A stretch of DNA of 64,000 nt from positions 3,314,001-3,378,000 of the forward strand of contig NZ_CP133265.1 of NCBI RefSeq assembly GCF_030915505.1, written 5' to 3'. The notes under the pieces were generated by a model. The model was not told where the DNA came from, did no database searches, and saw nothing but the letters and a program-made list of their open reading frames with translations. Shown piece after piece: positions 10,016 through 18,252 of the stretch. The translations under genes and the position numbers were made by a program. This stretch comes from Neobacillus sp. OS1-2. Its GTDB lineage: Bacteria; Bacillota; Bacilli; Bacillales; Cytobacillaceae. Within the stretch, counting starts at the first letter, position 1. Every line of letters starts with the position of its first letter.

Positions 10016-10988
10016 CCCATCCAAGAGTGAAAAAATTTCTAAACCAAGTTTAAACTTTTGGCAGGATTCATGGCTAAGGGTTCGGAAAAATAAAGGTGCA
10101 GTTGTAAGCATGGTGATTCTTGTTATTTTAATATTAATGGCATTTGTTGGCCCATTGATTACACCATATGCATTTGATACACAGAACACTAAACATAATA
10201 ACCTGCCACCTCGTATACAGGGCATTGAAAATGTCCACTGGCTACCATTTGATGGTACTTTAACTAGGAGAGATGGGACAGAGTACAATGCGTACGAAGT
10301 ACGAAAAGTTGATGCCTATTATTGGTTTGGAACTGATAATTTAGGCCGGGACCAATTTGCTCGTATTTGGAAAGGTACACAGGTATCGTTATTCATTGCT
10401 TTCATGGCCGCTTTAGTTGATATGGCCATAGGAGTCGCATATGGAGCTATTTCTGGCTATTTGGGAGGCCGTGTTGATGGTGTCATGCAACGTATTATAG
10501 AGGTTATTGTGGGAATACCAAACCTTATTGTCGTTGTTTTGATGATTCTAGTGTTAAAGCCGGGGATTATTCCGATTATTATTGCTTTAACAATCACAGG
10601 CTGGACAAGTATGGCTCGCGTTGTTCGAGCACAAGTATTGAAATTTAAAGGTCAAGAATTTGTATTGGCTGCGAAAACATTAGGGGCAGCGAATTCTTCT
10701 ATCATTTTTAAGCATATGATTCCGAATATGTTTGGCGTCATCATTATTAACACGATGTTTTCCATTCCAAATGCTATTTTCTTTGAAGCATTTCTAAGCT
10801 TTATTGGTTTGGGTTTACAAGAACCGAATGCATCTTTGGGTACATTGGTAAACAGCGGATTTAAATCGATGATAGCTTTTCCATATCAAATGATAATTCC
10901 TTCCATTATGATTGCATTAATCATGGTATGTTTTAACTTAGTTGCTGATGGATTACGCGATGCGCTTGATCCAAAAATGCGTGATTAG
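9960..10988 (+). CDS. oppC: Oligopeptide ABC transporter permease OppC
   Basis: This is the second Opp permease. A cytoplasmic N-terminal part is followed by a first membrane segment near residues 46-65. The OppC motif YWFGTDNLGRDQFARIWKGT is present, the EAA loop is LAAKTLGAANSSIIFKHMIPN, and the C-terminus is ADGLRDALDPKMRD. The length of 342 aa includes an inserted periplasmic stretch before the FGTDNLGRD motif, as in other Opp-type OppC proteins. The start ATG follows CGGGGGGAAAGCTAA and lies inside the oppB frame. Confidence 0.9.
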   Translation: MSNKETTISKDMFAPAHIDPSKSEKISKPSLNFWQDSWLRVRKNKGAVVSMVILVILILMAFVGPLITPYAFDTQNTKHNNLPPRIQGIENVHWLPFDGTLTRRDGTEYNAYEVRKVDAYYWFGTDNLGRDQFARIWKGTQVSLFIAFMAALVDMAIGVAYGAISGYLGGRVDGVMQRIIEVIVGIPNLIVVVLMILVLKPGIIPIIIALTITGWTSMARVVRAQVLKFKGQEFVLAAKTLGAANSSIIFKHMIPNMFGVIIINTMFSIPNAIFFEAFLSFIGLGLQEPNASLGTLVNSGFKSMIAFPYQMIIPSIMIALIMVCFNLVADGLRDALDPKMRD

Positions 10989-11005
10989 AAGGTAGGTGAA
11001 GTAAA

Positions 11006-12112
11006 ATGGAGAAAATTTTACAAGTAAAAGATTTAAATATTTCGTTCCATACCTTTGGCGGTGAAGTAAAAGCGATCCGTGGGGTAAACTTTGATTTATA
11101 TAAAGGTGAAACTTTAGCAATCGTTGGCGAATCTGGTTCTGGAAAATCGGTTACAACAAAATCAATCATGCGCTTACTTCCGGAACATAATTCAGAGATA
11201 AAAAGTGGCGAGATTCTTTTTGCAGGAAAAGACCTTACGAAGCTGTCGGATAAACAAATGCAAAAAATCCGTGGCCATGATATCTCGATGATCTTTCAGG
11301 ATCCAATGACCTCATTAAATCCAACGATGAAAATTGGAAACCAAATTATGGAGCCGCTAATAAAGCATCAACATATGAGCAAGCATACTGCAAAAGAAAG
11401 AGCACTTGAATTATTAAAACTAGTAGGAATACCAAAACCGGAGATTCGGATTAATCAATATCCACATCAATTTTCCGGTGGGATGAGACAACGGGTCGTT
11501 ATCGCTATTGCTTTAGCTTGTAATCCTAAAGTACTTATCGCGGATGAACCAACAACGGCACTTGATGTAACGATTCAGGCGCAAATTTTAGAGTTAATGA
11601 AGGATTTGCAGAAGAAAATTGATACTTCAATTATATTTATCACACATGACCTTGGTGTAGTTGCTAATGTTGCCGACCGTGTAGCCGTTATGTATGGTGG
11701 GAAAATTGTGGAAATGGGGACAGCGGACGAAATTTTTTATAATCCACAGCATCCATACACATGGGGGTTAATTAGTTCAATGCCTGATATGGATACAGAT
11801 GATGAGGAATTGTTCTCTATCCCAGGTACGCCACCTGATTTATTGGATCCGCCGAAGGGTGATGCATTTGCTCCACGAAACCCATTTGTAATGAAAATAG
11901 ATTTAGAACAAGAACCACCATTCTTCAAAGTTTCGGATACACATTATGCAGCAACATGGTTACTGCATCCGGATGCACCAAAGGTCGAACCGCCAGCTGC
12001 GGTTAAAAGACGTCATATTCAATATGCAGGAAATACCAGCTCAACTTCAAAAGAAAATTTATTAGAGAAGACAGGTCAAAGTCAATTCCCTGGGAAGAAG
12101 GAGGGAAAATAA
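11006..12112 (+). CDS. oppD: Oligopeptide ABC transporter ATP-binding protein OppD
   Basis: This is the first ATPase of the Opp importer. It has Walker A GESGSGKS, Q-loop MIFQDPMTSLNPT, ABC signature FSGGMRQRV, Walker B VLIADEPTTALD and the switch His in ITHDLG. The C-terminal oligopeptide-transporter extension (about residues 240-368) lacks the usual Cys cluster and runs into a longer polar tail ending SQFPGKKEGK. Its length of 368 aa is slightly above OppD norms. oppF starts immediately after the stop. Confidence 0.92.
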   Translation: MEKILQVKDLNISFHTFGGEVKAIRGVNFDLYKGETLAIVGESGSGKSVTTKSIMRLLPEHNSEIKSGEILFAGKDLTKLSDKQMQKIRGHDISMIFQDPMTSLNPTMKIGNQIMEPLIKHQHMSKHTAKERALELLKLVGIPKPEIRINQYPHQFSGGMRQRVVIAIALACNPKVLIADEPTTALDVTIQAQILELMKDLQKKIDTSIIFITHDLGVVANVADRVAVMYGGKIVEMGTADEIFYNPQHPYTWGLISSMPDMDTDDEELFSIPGTPPDLLDPPKGDAFAPRNPFVMKIDLEQEPPFFKVSDTHYAATWLLHPDAPKVEPPAAVKRRHIQYAGNTSSTSKENLLEKTGQSQFPGKKEGK

Positions 12113-13051
12113 ATGGCGCAACGAGAAAAATTACTTGAAATAAAAAACTTAAAGCAATACTTTAATGAAGGAAAAGTAAACGAAGTAAAGGCAGTGGATA
12201 ACGTCTCTTTTGAAATATTTAAAGGTGAGGTTATGGGACTAGTTGGTGAGTCTGGCTGTGGAAAGTCCACAACTGGCCGTACCATAATAAGATTGTACGA
12301 TGCAACTGGTGGAGAAGTGCTGTATAACGGTGTCAATGTCCATGGTAAAAAGTCAAAAAAACAATTAAAAGACTTTAATCGTAAAATGCAAATGATTTTC
12401 CAAGACCCGTACGCTTCCTTAAATCCAAGATTAAAAATCGCCGATGTTATTGCCGAGGGAATCGATATTCACGGATTGGCAAACTCAAAAAAAGAACGAA
12501 TGGAACAAGTATATGAGCTGTTAGAAACCGTTGGTTTAAACAGGGAACACGCAAACCGCTATCCACATGAATTCAGTGGTGGTCAACGGCAGCGGATTGG
12601 TATTGCGCGTGCACTTGCCGTCCAACCTGAATTTATTATTGCCGATGAGCCGATTTCGGCGTTGGATGTTTCAATCCAAGCTCAGGTTGTTAACTTAATG
12701 AAAAAGCTGCAAAAAGAGAAAAACTTAACCTATTTGTTCATTGCCCATGACCTTTCAATGGTTAAATATATAAGTGATCGGATTGGCGTTATGTATTTTG
12801 GGAAAATGGTCGAGCTTGCACCAGCTGATGAGCTTTATAAAAACCCACTACATCCGTATACACAGTCACTTTTATCGGCGATTCCCGCTCCAGATCCAAT
12901 TAGTGAGCGGACACGAAAACGTAAATCCTATGATCCGGCATCTCATAATTATGCTGATAACGAATCAATTGAATTTAGAGAAGTTACCCCAGGACATTTT
13001 GTCCTTTGTTCGGAGAAAGAATATAAGCAATATCAGGCACAATCGAAATAA
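12113..13051 (+). CDS. oppF: Oligopeptide ABC transporter ATP-binding protein OppF
   Basis: This is the second Opp ATPase, partner of OppD. Motifs in order are Walker A GESGCGKS, Q-loop MIFQDPYASLNP, signature FSGGQRQRI, Walker B FIIADEPISALD and AHDLSMV. The C-terminal tail (SYDPASHNYADNESIEFREV ... GHFVLC) keeps the final GHFV-C feature of OppF. The protein has 312 aa. The start overlaps the end of oppD with AAGGAGGG upstream. It is the last gene of the operon and has a strong terminator behind it. Confidence 0.92.
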   Translation: MAQREKLLEIKNLKQYFNEGKVNEVKAVDNVSFEIFKGEVMGLVGESGCGKSTTGRTIIRLYDATGGEVLYNGVNVHGKKSKKQLKDFNRKMQMIFQDPYASLNPRLKIADVIAEGIDIHGLANSKKERMEQVYELLETVGLNREHANRYPHEFSGGQRQRIGIARALAVQPEFIIADEPISALDVSIQAQVVNLMKKLQKEKNLTYLFIAHDLSMVKYISDRIGVMYFGKMVELAPADELYKNPLHPYTQSLLSAIPAPDPISERTRKRKSYDPASHNYADNESIEFREVTPGHFVLCSEKEYKQYQAQSK

Positions 13052-13055
13052 TAAT

Positions 13056-13090
13056 AAAAAAACGATCTCACTTTTTGAGATCGTTTTTTT
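13056..13090 (+). terminator. Terminator of the opp operon
   Basis: Stem AAAAAACGATCTCA / TGAGATCGTTTTTT with a CTTTT loop. It also has an A-run on the other side and can serve the convergent small gene at 13100-13285. Confidence 0.88.
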
Positions 13091-13099
13091 AATTCACTT

Positions 13100-13285
13100 T
13101 TACTTTCTATTCCCGCCAACGGTTTTCCAGCCTGTACGATATTTTGCACCTTCATCTGTAAATTCGGTTCGACGTTTACCACCGAAGATCTTTTCGCCAA
13201 TGCCGTTAGAGATCCCACCCATAAAGGCAGTCAACCCGATGATTAGCAGTGCAACCATAGTTAAATCCGCTATGTAAGCCATCAT
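13100..13285 (-). CDS. Small single-span membrane protein, function unknown
   Basis: A 61-aa protein on the minus strand: MMAYIADLTMVALLIIGLTA, then a Gly-rich turn (FMGGISNGIGEKIFGG) and a basic soluble tail (KRRTEFTDEGAKYRTG). One membrane helix covers residues about 5-22. GGAGGGG lies 8 bases before the ATG, and the reading frame looks conserved in character, so I believe it is real. It is convergent with opp and shares its terminator. Confidence 0.6.
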   Translation of the reverse strand: MMAYIADLTMVALLIIGLTAFMGGISNGIGEKIFGGKRRTEFTDEGAKYRTGWKTVGGNRK

Positions 13286-13621
13286 GATAAAAACCCCTCC
13301 GTTTTAACTAATCAGAATACTCATCATGCTAAATTAAATATCCCCTTAGCTTTATTTTAAAAGAACTGATGACTTATTGAAAGAGGAAAATAGTGATTCT
13401 ATCATAAAGTTTTCTAAAATAATGAATGCGTTTTCAATGGGAGTTTTTAATTGAGAATGAAGGTACTAAACTGGTAAGAATATGAGGATACAACCAAGTA
13501 AAGCAATGAGGAACATATTATTTTAAAAAAGCACCCTCAAAAAGGGCTCCGGTAAAAACGAATCTTTTAGAAAAGATAGAAATGTTAATGAAATGTTTTA
13601 CGATGAAATGGTACTAATTTA

Positions 13622-13647
13622 TGAAACTTTTTGAGGAATCATTCGTC
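13622..13647 (+). promoter_or_regulatory. ECF-type (sigma-M/W/X class) promoter in the long spx leader
   Basis: TGAAAC (13622-13627), a 16-base spacer, then CGTC (13644-13647) is an excellent extracytoplasmic-function sigma promoter. B. subtilis spx is known to use a sigma-M promoter, and CGTC fits sigma-M. The surrounding 13290-13868 stretch (about 580 bases) holds no gene I can support. It is AT-rich, with other possible -10 boxes such as TATAAT near 13732. The yjbC gene found here in B. subtilis is absent. Confidence 0.65.
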
Positions 13648-13868
13648 TAATATAATGTAACTAAAAAAATGATATATATTAGCCAATCAATAATTTTTGA
13701 AAAAAGGATACCTTTTTTAGAAACAGTGGTGTATAATTGATGATATAAATTACTTATTTATAATAATTTTAATTTAGAAAGTTTAATCCTTCACAATTGC
13801 ATGTTTCAAATCCATTATATAGGGTATTAATAACATAAATCGTAAATAAATGAGGAGTGTGAATAACG

Positions 13869-14264
13869 ATGGTAACACTATACACTTCACCAAGTTGTAC
13901 ATCATGTAGAAAAGCTAAGTCATGGTTGGAAGAACATGAAATCCCATACACTGAAAGAAATATTTTCTCTGAGCCATTATCAATGGAGGAAATTAAAGAG
14001 ATACTTCGTATGACGGAAGATGGCACTGATGAAATCATTTCCACCAGATCAAAAACGTTCCAAAAACTAGATGTCAATTTAGATTCAATGCCGCTGCAAG
14101 ATTTATTCCGCTTGATTAAAGATAATCCAGGGCTATTACGGCGTCCAATCATCATTGATGAAAAACGATTACAGGTTGGATATAATGAAGATGAAATTAG
14201 ACGATTCCTGCCAAGACGTGTGAGAACGTTCCAATTGCGCGAAGCACAACGTATGGTAAATTAA
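13869..14264 (+). CDS. spx: Global redox-stress regulator Spx
   Basis: Spx is an ArsC-like protein that binds the RNA polymerase alpha C-terminal domain and switches on thiol-stress genes. The redox switch CTSC (Cys10-Cys13) is intact in [20 protein letters not shown]. The RPI segment ([20 protein letters not shown]) and the helix [14 protein letters not shown] are present. The length, 131 aa, is exact for Bacillus Spx. It is degraded by ClpXP with SpxH as adaptor, and spxH is in this window. The start ATG follows GAGGAGTGTGAATAACG. Confidence 0.95.
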   Translation: MVTLYTSPSCTSCRKAKSWLEEHEIPYTERNIFSEPLSMEEIKEILRMTEDGTDEIISTRSKTFQKLDVNLDSMPLQDLFRLIKDNPGLLRRPIIIDEKRLQVGYNEDEIRRFLPRRVRTFQLREAQRMVN

Positions 14265-14266
14265 AT

Positions 14267-14297
14267 AAAAAGACCTTCTAAACGGAGGTCTTTTTTT
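14267..14297 (+). terminator. Terminator after spx
   Basis: Stem AAAAAGACCT / AGGTCTTTTT with loop TCTAAACGG, followed by Ts. Confidence 0.85.
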
Positions 14298-14542
14298 GTA
14301 CAGTGGCAGAATATTTGTGGATTGGGATTCATTTTGCTACAATAAATAGAATACCTTAATAATAACCAATAGGCATTATAATGGTTTTTTAGATTTTCGC
14401 TTTTTTTATTTCCCTTATTAGTACTTTTGTCATAAAATGAAAGTACAAGATTATTTGCTTTTTTAGAGGTAATTTTTCATTGGATGATCTGCTTGGGGGT
14501 ATTTAGTCCCTTCAATATGGAAAATGGAAGGGAGAGGTAATG

Positions 14543-15214
14543 ATGGAGATTGAACGCATAAATGAGAATACTGTGAAATTCTACATTTCCTACGGTGATA
14601 TTGAAGAAAGAGGCTTTGATCGCGAGGAAATTTGGTACAATCGGGAACGCAGTGAAGAACTCTTTTGGGAGATGATGGATGAGGTTCATGGTGAAGAGGA
14701 TTTCGTTGCCGAAGGTCCACTATGGATTCAAGTTCAAGCACTTGATAAGGGTTTAGAGGTTCTTGTCACTAAAGCGCAATTGTCGAAAGATGGTCAAAAG
14801 TTTGAGCTCCCTATTCCAACTGATAAATTAAAAGACGTTCCTGTTGATGATAAAATTGAAGAGCTCTTGGATCAGCATTTTAACCCAAATCATCCTGCTG
14901 ATGATGACCTGTTGATTGAGGAAGAAGCATTAGAATTCCTCCTTGCTTTTAAAGATTTCGAAGATGTTATCAGTTTATCGAATCGGGCAGGTTTAGATGA
15001 TCTAGTGACCAAACTTTATCACTTTGAAGGTAAATATTATTTATATATAGAATTTCCGGAAGATTTATTTGAAGAAGAAGAAATTGACGATCTCCTTAGT
15101 GTATTGCTCGAATACGGGTATGAAACACAACTAACCATTCATCGGGTACATGAATATGGAAAAGAAATTATTTCAAACGATGTTTTTGAAGAGTTGCGAA
15201 AATATTTTAGATAA
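14543..15214 (+). CDS. mecA: Adapter protein MecA
   Basis: MecA delivers ComK and other substrates to ClpC/ClpP and represses competence. The N-terminal substrate-binding domain (MEIERINENTVKFYISYGDI ... EELFWEMMDEVHGEEDF) and the C-terminal ClpC-binding domain (about residues 115-223) are separated by an acidic linker. Its 223 aa length is normal. Two ATGs are adjacent (14540 and 14543); the second has better spacing from AAGGGAGAGG and matches the family start. It sits next to spx and coiA as in B. subtilis. Confidence 0.94.
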   Translation: MEIERINENTVKFYISYGDIEERGFDREEIWYNRERSEELFWEMMDEVHGEEDFVAEGPLWIQVQALDKGLEVLVTKAQLSKDGQKFELPIPTDKLKDVPVDDKIEELLDQHFNPNHPADDDLLIEEEALEFLLAFKDFEDVISLSNRAGLDDLVTKLYHFEGKYYLYIEFPEDLFEEEEIDDLLSVLLEYGYETQLTIHRVHEYGKEIISNDVFEELRKYFR

Positions 15215-15221
15215 TAAGTTT

Positions 15222-15249
15222 ACCGATTTCATTTTGAAATCGGTATTTT
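15222..15249 (+). terminator. Terminator after mecA
   Basis: Stem ACCGATTTC / GAAATCGGT with loop ATTTT and a trailing T-rich stretch. Confidence 0.75.
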
Positions 15250-15289
15250 AATATTATTCTTACTATGAAAAATTTGGCAGGTGAGTCCT

Positions 15290-16801
15290 TTGAAAAACAC
15301 GGTTAGGGTGATCATATTTTTAGCGGTAATAGCCGGGCTCCTGTTTTTCTTTAGGGATCGATTGGAAAGTGGCATTTTTGGAATCTTAAGCGTTATGATT
15401 TCAATGTCAGTTATTTTTATTGGATTTGTTATTTTTCTTGAAAATCGCCACCCTACGCAAACAATCACATGGTTAGTAGTATTAGGAAGCTTCCCGCTAA
15501 TTGGTTTTATTTTTTATCTGTTATTTGGACGGAATTATCGGAAAGAGAAAACGTATAGAAAGAAATATTTTCTCGATAAACAAGCGTTTTTAACAGTTGA
15601 AGGGGATGATGATCCCAGGAGTGAGGAAAAGCTTCGGTTAATGGGTGAACACCAAGGCAGATTATTTAATTTAGCTCAAAAATTGGGTAACAGCCCAATA
15701 TCGTTTGATACCGCTACAGAAGTGTTAACAAATGGTGAAGAAACTTTTCGCCATATAATTGAACAATTAAAAAGGGCTAGGCACCATATTCACCTTGAAT
15801 ATTATATCGTTCGCCATGACCATATTGGGCAGGAAATCAAAGACCTTTTAATTGAAAAGGCAAATCAGGGAGTAAAGGTTCGGTTTTTGTTTGATGCGGT
15901 TGGGTCATGGAAGTTATCGAAGAGCTATATTCTTGATCTTAGAAATGCTGGTATAGAAGCGGTTTCATTTGGCCCAGTAAAGCTACCATTTTTAAATAAT
16001 AAATTTAATTTCCGTAATCATCGAAAGATCATTGTCATTGATGGGACAATTGGATTTGTGGGCGGATTAAATATTGGCGATGAATATTTGGGAAGAAACA
16101 AAGAAATAGGCTATTGGCGTGATACACATTTAATGCTAAAAGGTGAAGCAGTTCGGACCCTGCAGCTCATTTTTTTGCAAGATTGGTATTATATGACGAA
16201 TCACAGTTTTTTAACAGCGGAATACTTATCACCCCAAATTGATCAGAAGAGTCATGGTGGTGTTCAGCTTATTGCGGGCGGACCCGATAATGAATGGAGC
16301 GTTATAAAAAATATCTTTTTCTCGATGATTGCTTCAGCGAAAAAATCAGTTTGGATTGCTTCTCCCTATTTTATTCCGGATGAAGATATTTTTTCAGCCC
16401 TTAAAGTTGCAGCCCTTAGTGGTGTTGATGTCAGGTTGCTTGTACCGAATCGACCTGATAAACGAATTGTCTTTCATGCCTCAAGGTCTTATTTCCCTGA
16501 GCTTCTTGAAGCGGGGGTAAAAGTATTTGAATATGAACGAGGCTTTATGCACAGTAAAATAGTGATTGTTGATGATGAACTTGCCTCAATAGGGACATCC
16601 AATATGGATATGCGTAGTTTTCACTTGAATTTTGAGGTAAATGCATTCTTATTTCGCACAAAGAGTACACAAAAGCTTGTAGAAGAATATAGGAATGATC
16701 TTGAATATACAAAACAGTTAGAATTAAAGACATTCCAAGAACGACATATTGGCTTTAGATTATTAGAATCAACGGCGCGGTTACTCTCACCGTTACTATA
16801 A
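15290..16801 (+). CDS. cls: Cardiolipin synthase (phospholipase D family)
   Basis: It joins two phosphatidylglycerol molecules into cardiolipin. Two N-terminal membrane helices (residues about 4-21 and 28-47) and a third hydrophobic stretch precede two HKD motifs: HRKIIVIDGTIGFVGG and HSKIVIVDDELASIGTSNMD. At about 503 aa it has the family length. The likely start is TTG at 15290, 5 bases after AGGTGA; a GTG at 15281 overlaps that site. Insertion between mecA and coiA is not part of the B. subtilis order I know. Confidence 0.9.
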   Translation: MKNTVRVIIFLAVIAGLLFFFRDRLESGIFGILSVMISMSVIFIGFVIFLENRHPTQTITWLVVLGSFPLIGFIFYLLFGRNYRKEKTYRKKYFLDKQAFLTVEGDDDPRSEEKLRLMGEHQGRLFNLAQKLGNSPISFDTATEVLTNGEETFRHIIEQLKRARHHIHLEYYIVRHDHIGQEIKDLLIEKANQGVKVRFLFDAVGSWKLSKSYILDLRNAGIEAVSFGPVKLPFLNNKFNFRNHRKIIVIDGTIGFVGGLNIGDEYLGRNKEIGYWRDTHLMLKGEAVRTLQLIFLQDWYYMTNHSFLTAEYLSPQIDQKSHGGVQLIAGGPDNEWSVIKNIFFSMIASAKKSVWIASPYFIPDEDIFSALKVAALSGVDVRLLVPNRPDKRIVFHASRSYFPELLEAGVKVFEYERGFMHSKIVIVDDELASIGTSNMDMRSFHLNFEVNAFLFRTKSTQKLVEEYRNDLEYTKQLELKTFQERHIGFRLLESTARLLSPLL

Positions 16802-16814
16802 GATTGTCTGAAAA

Positions 16815-16851
16815 AAGTCTCGTCGAATTTCGACGGGATTTTAATTTTTTT
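16815..16851 (+). terminator. Probable terminator after cls
   Basis: Stem CGTCG / CGACG, extended by weaker pairs, is followed by GGATTTTAATTTTTTT. Confidence 0.6.
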
Positions 16852-16907
16852 ATAGAAGGAATCTGATGGAATTTATCGAAATAGTAAGGAAAAAGGAGGG
16901 AGATTCA

Positions 16908-18113
16908 TTGTTAACAGCAAAAACAAAAACAGGTAAAACGCTTTGCCTTGGGTATGATTATAAAAAGGAAACTCTTTTTGCATTACGAAAGAAAGAAGAA
17001 TTTATTTGTCCGGATTGTGGTGAAAGTGTCGTACTAAAATTAGGTGACCAACGGATTTTTCACTTTGCACATAAACAAGGCAGCACTTGCCGAGTTATTT
17101 ATGAAAATGAATCATATGAACATTTAGAAGGGAAACGGCAGCTATTTCAATGGCTTATCAGGCAAAAAGTTCCTTCGGTTTTGGAGTACTATGATCGGGA
17201 AATTCAGCAACGTCCAGACATTTTATTCAGGCATAATGGAAAGAAATATGCATTGGAGTACCAATGTTCAACATTACCGGAACATGTTTTTACGAAGAGA
17301 ACGAAAACCTATCTTGAAAATGATTATATTCCATTATGGATAATAGCTGCCAGCCACATACATCCCAAGAGGAACGAAACACTTTCACTATCCAATTTTC
17401 ATTATTCATTTATACGAAGCTCATCAACCGGTATTCTTTATATTCCTGCCTATTGCCCCGTAAAACATCTTTTTCAATTGGTAGAATCAATAACACCCTT
17501 CTCGATAAAAAATACCTTTGCGCACCAATCCTATTTTCCATCAGATAAAATTGATTTAGATGCCTTGCTGGAACCTAATCCTGTGAAAAAAATCCAGGTT
17601 ACACTTTCTAACTGGAACACAGAAAATGAAAGATATATTTTGAATCGGGTTCTCCATCCACAATCGGATCAAAAAATGTTACTTCGTGAAATGTATAGCC
17701 ATGGAATAAATCCTTTTTTATTACCTCCCGAAATTGGTCTCCCCGTTACACACTCTGTGCTTATTCAAACACCACCCATTATTTGGCAGATGTATATATT
17801 TCTTGATGTTTTAGCCAATAAAAAGCCAAACGATGAACTTACAATTCAAGAGATTAGCAGCCATTTTAACAAGAGAATTCAAAGGAATAATATTAAATTA
17901 AGGGCATTGCCGCAGGTAGCGGATATTAAACCGATCCTTCCTGTCATCGAATATTTACAGACATTACAGTCACTGGGAATATTAACTCGAAAAGGAAGCC
18001 TGGTCTTTCAAGTACAAAGGAAACTAATCCTGCCGAAATCGAATCGGGAAAGGGAGGAAATAAAACGGTTATTTCTCCAAAAAAATAATATGCTCCTTTC
18101 AAAAAATAAATGA
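16908..18113 (+). CDS. coiA: Competence protein CoiA
   Basis: CoiA is a competence-induced cytosolic protein needed for recombination of imported DNA. The N-terminal zinc-ribbon-like part is visible (CPDCGESVVLKLGDQRIFHFAH, 21 residues here cut by the family pattern CPxC ... FxH ... C), then a nuclease-like core with PDILF and EYQCS (RPDILFRHNGKKYALEYQCS). TTG at 16908 has AAGGAGGG at a 7-base spacing; an upstream in-frame ATG at 16866 has only a weak site. That gives 401 aa. It lies between mecA and pepF, as in B. subtilis. Confidence 0.85.
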   Translation: MLTAKTKTGKTLCLGYDYKKETLFALRKKEEFICPDCGESVVLKLGDQRIFHFAHKQGSTCRVIYENESYEHLEGKRQLFQWLIRQKVPSVLEYYDREIQQRPDILFRHNGKKYALEYQCSTLPEHVFTKRTKTYLENDYIPLWIIAASHIHPKRNETLSLSNFHYSFIRSSSTGILYIPAYCPVKHLFQLVESITPFSIKNTFAHQSYFPSDKIDLDALLEPNPVKKIQVTLSNWNTENERYILNRVLHPQSDQKMLLREMYSHGINPFLLPPEIGLPVTHSVLIQTPPIIWQMYIFLDVLANKKPNDELTIQEISSHFNKRIQRNNIKLRALPQVADIKPILPVIEYLQTLQSLGILTRKGSLVFQVQRKLILPKSNREREEIKRLFLQKNNMLLSKNK

Positions 18114-18252
18114 AAATGAACAAATGGGCATAATATAGTGGAGTGGAATGGTATTTCTTATGTTTTAAGAGGAAATAGCAGGTAAAAGGAGAATATATAT
18201 TTTATGGAGTGAATTCTTTTCACTTTTCGAAAAACTGTATGGAGGTTAGAAC

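Noticed and set aside
12774..13277. Plus-strand frame of 167 codons over the end of oppF and the opp terminator
   Set aside because: It overlaps oppF out of frame, crosses a strong terminator and is antisense to a better small gene; its composition is not protein-like.
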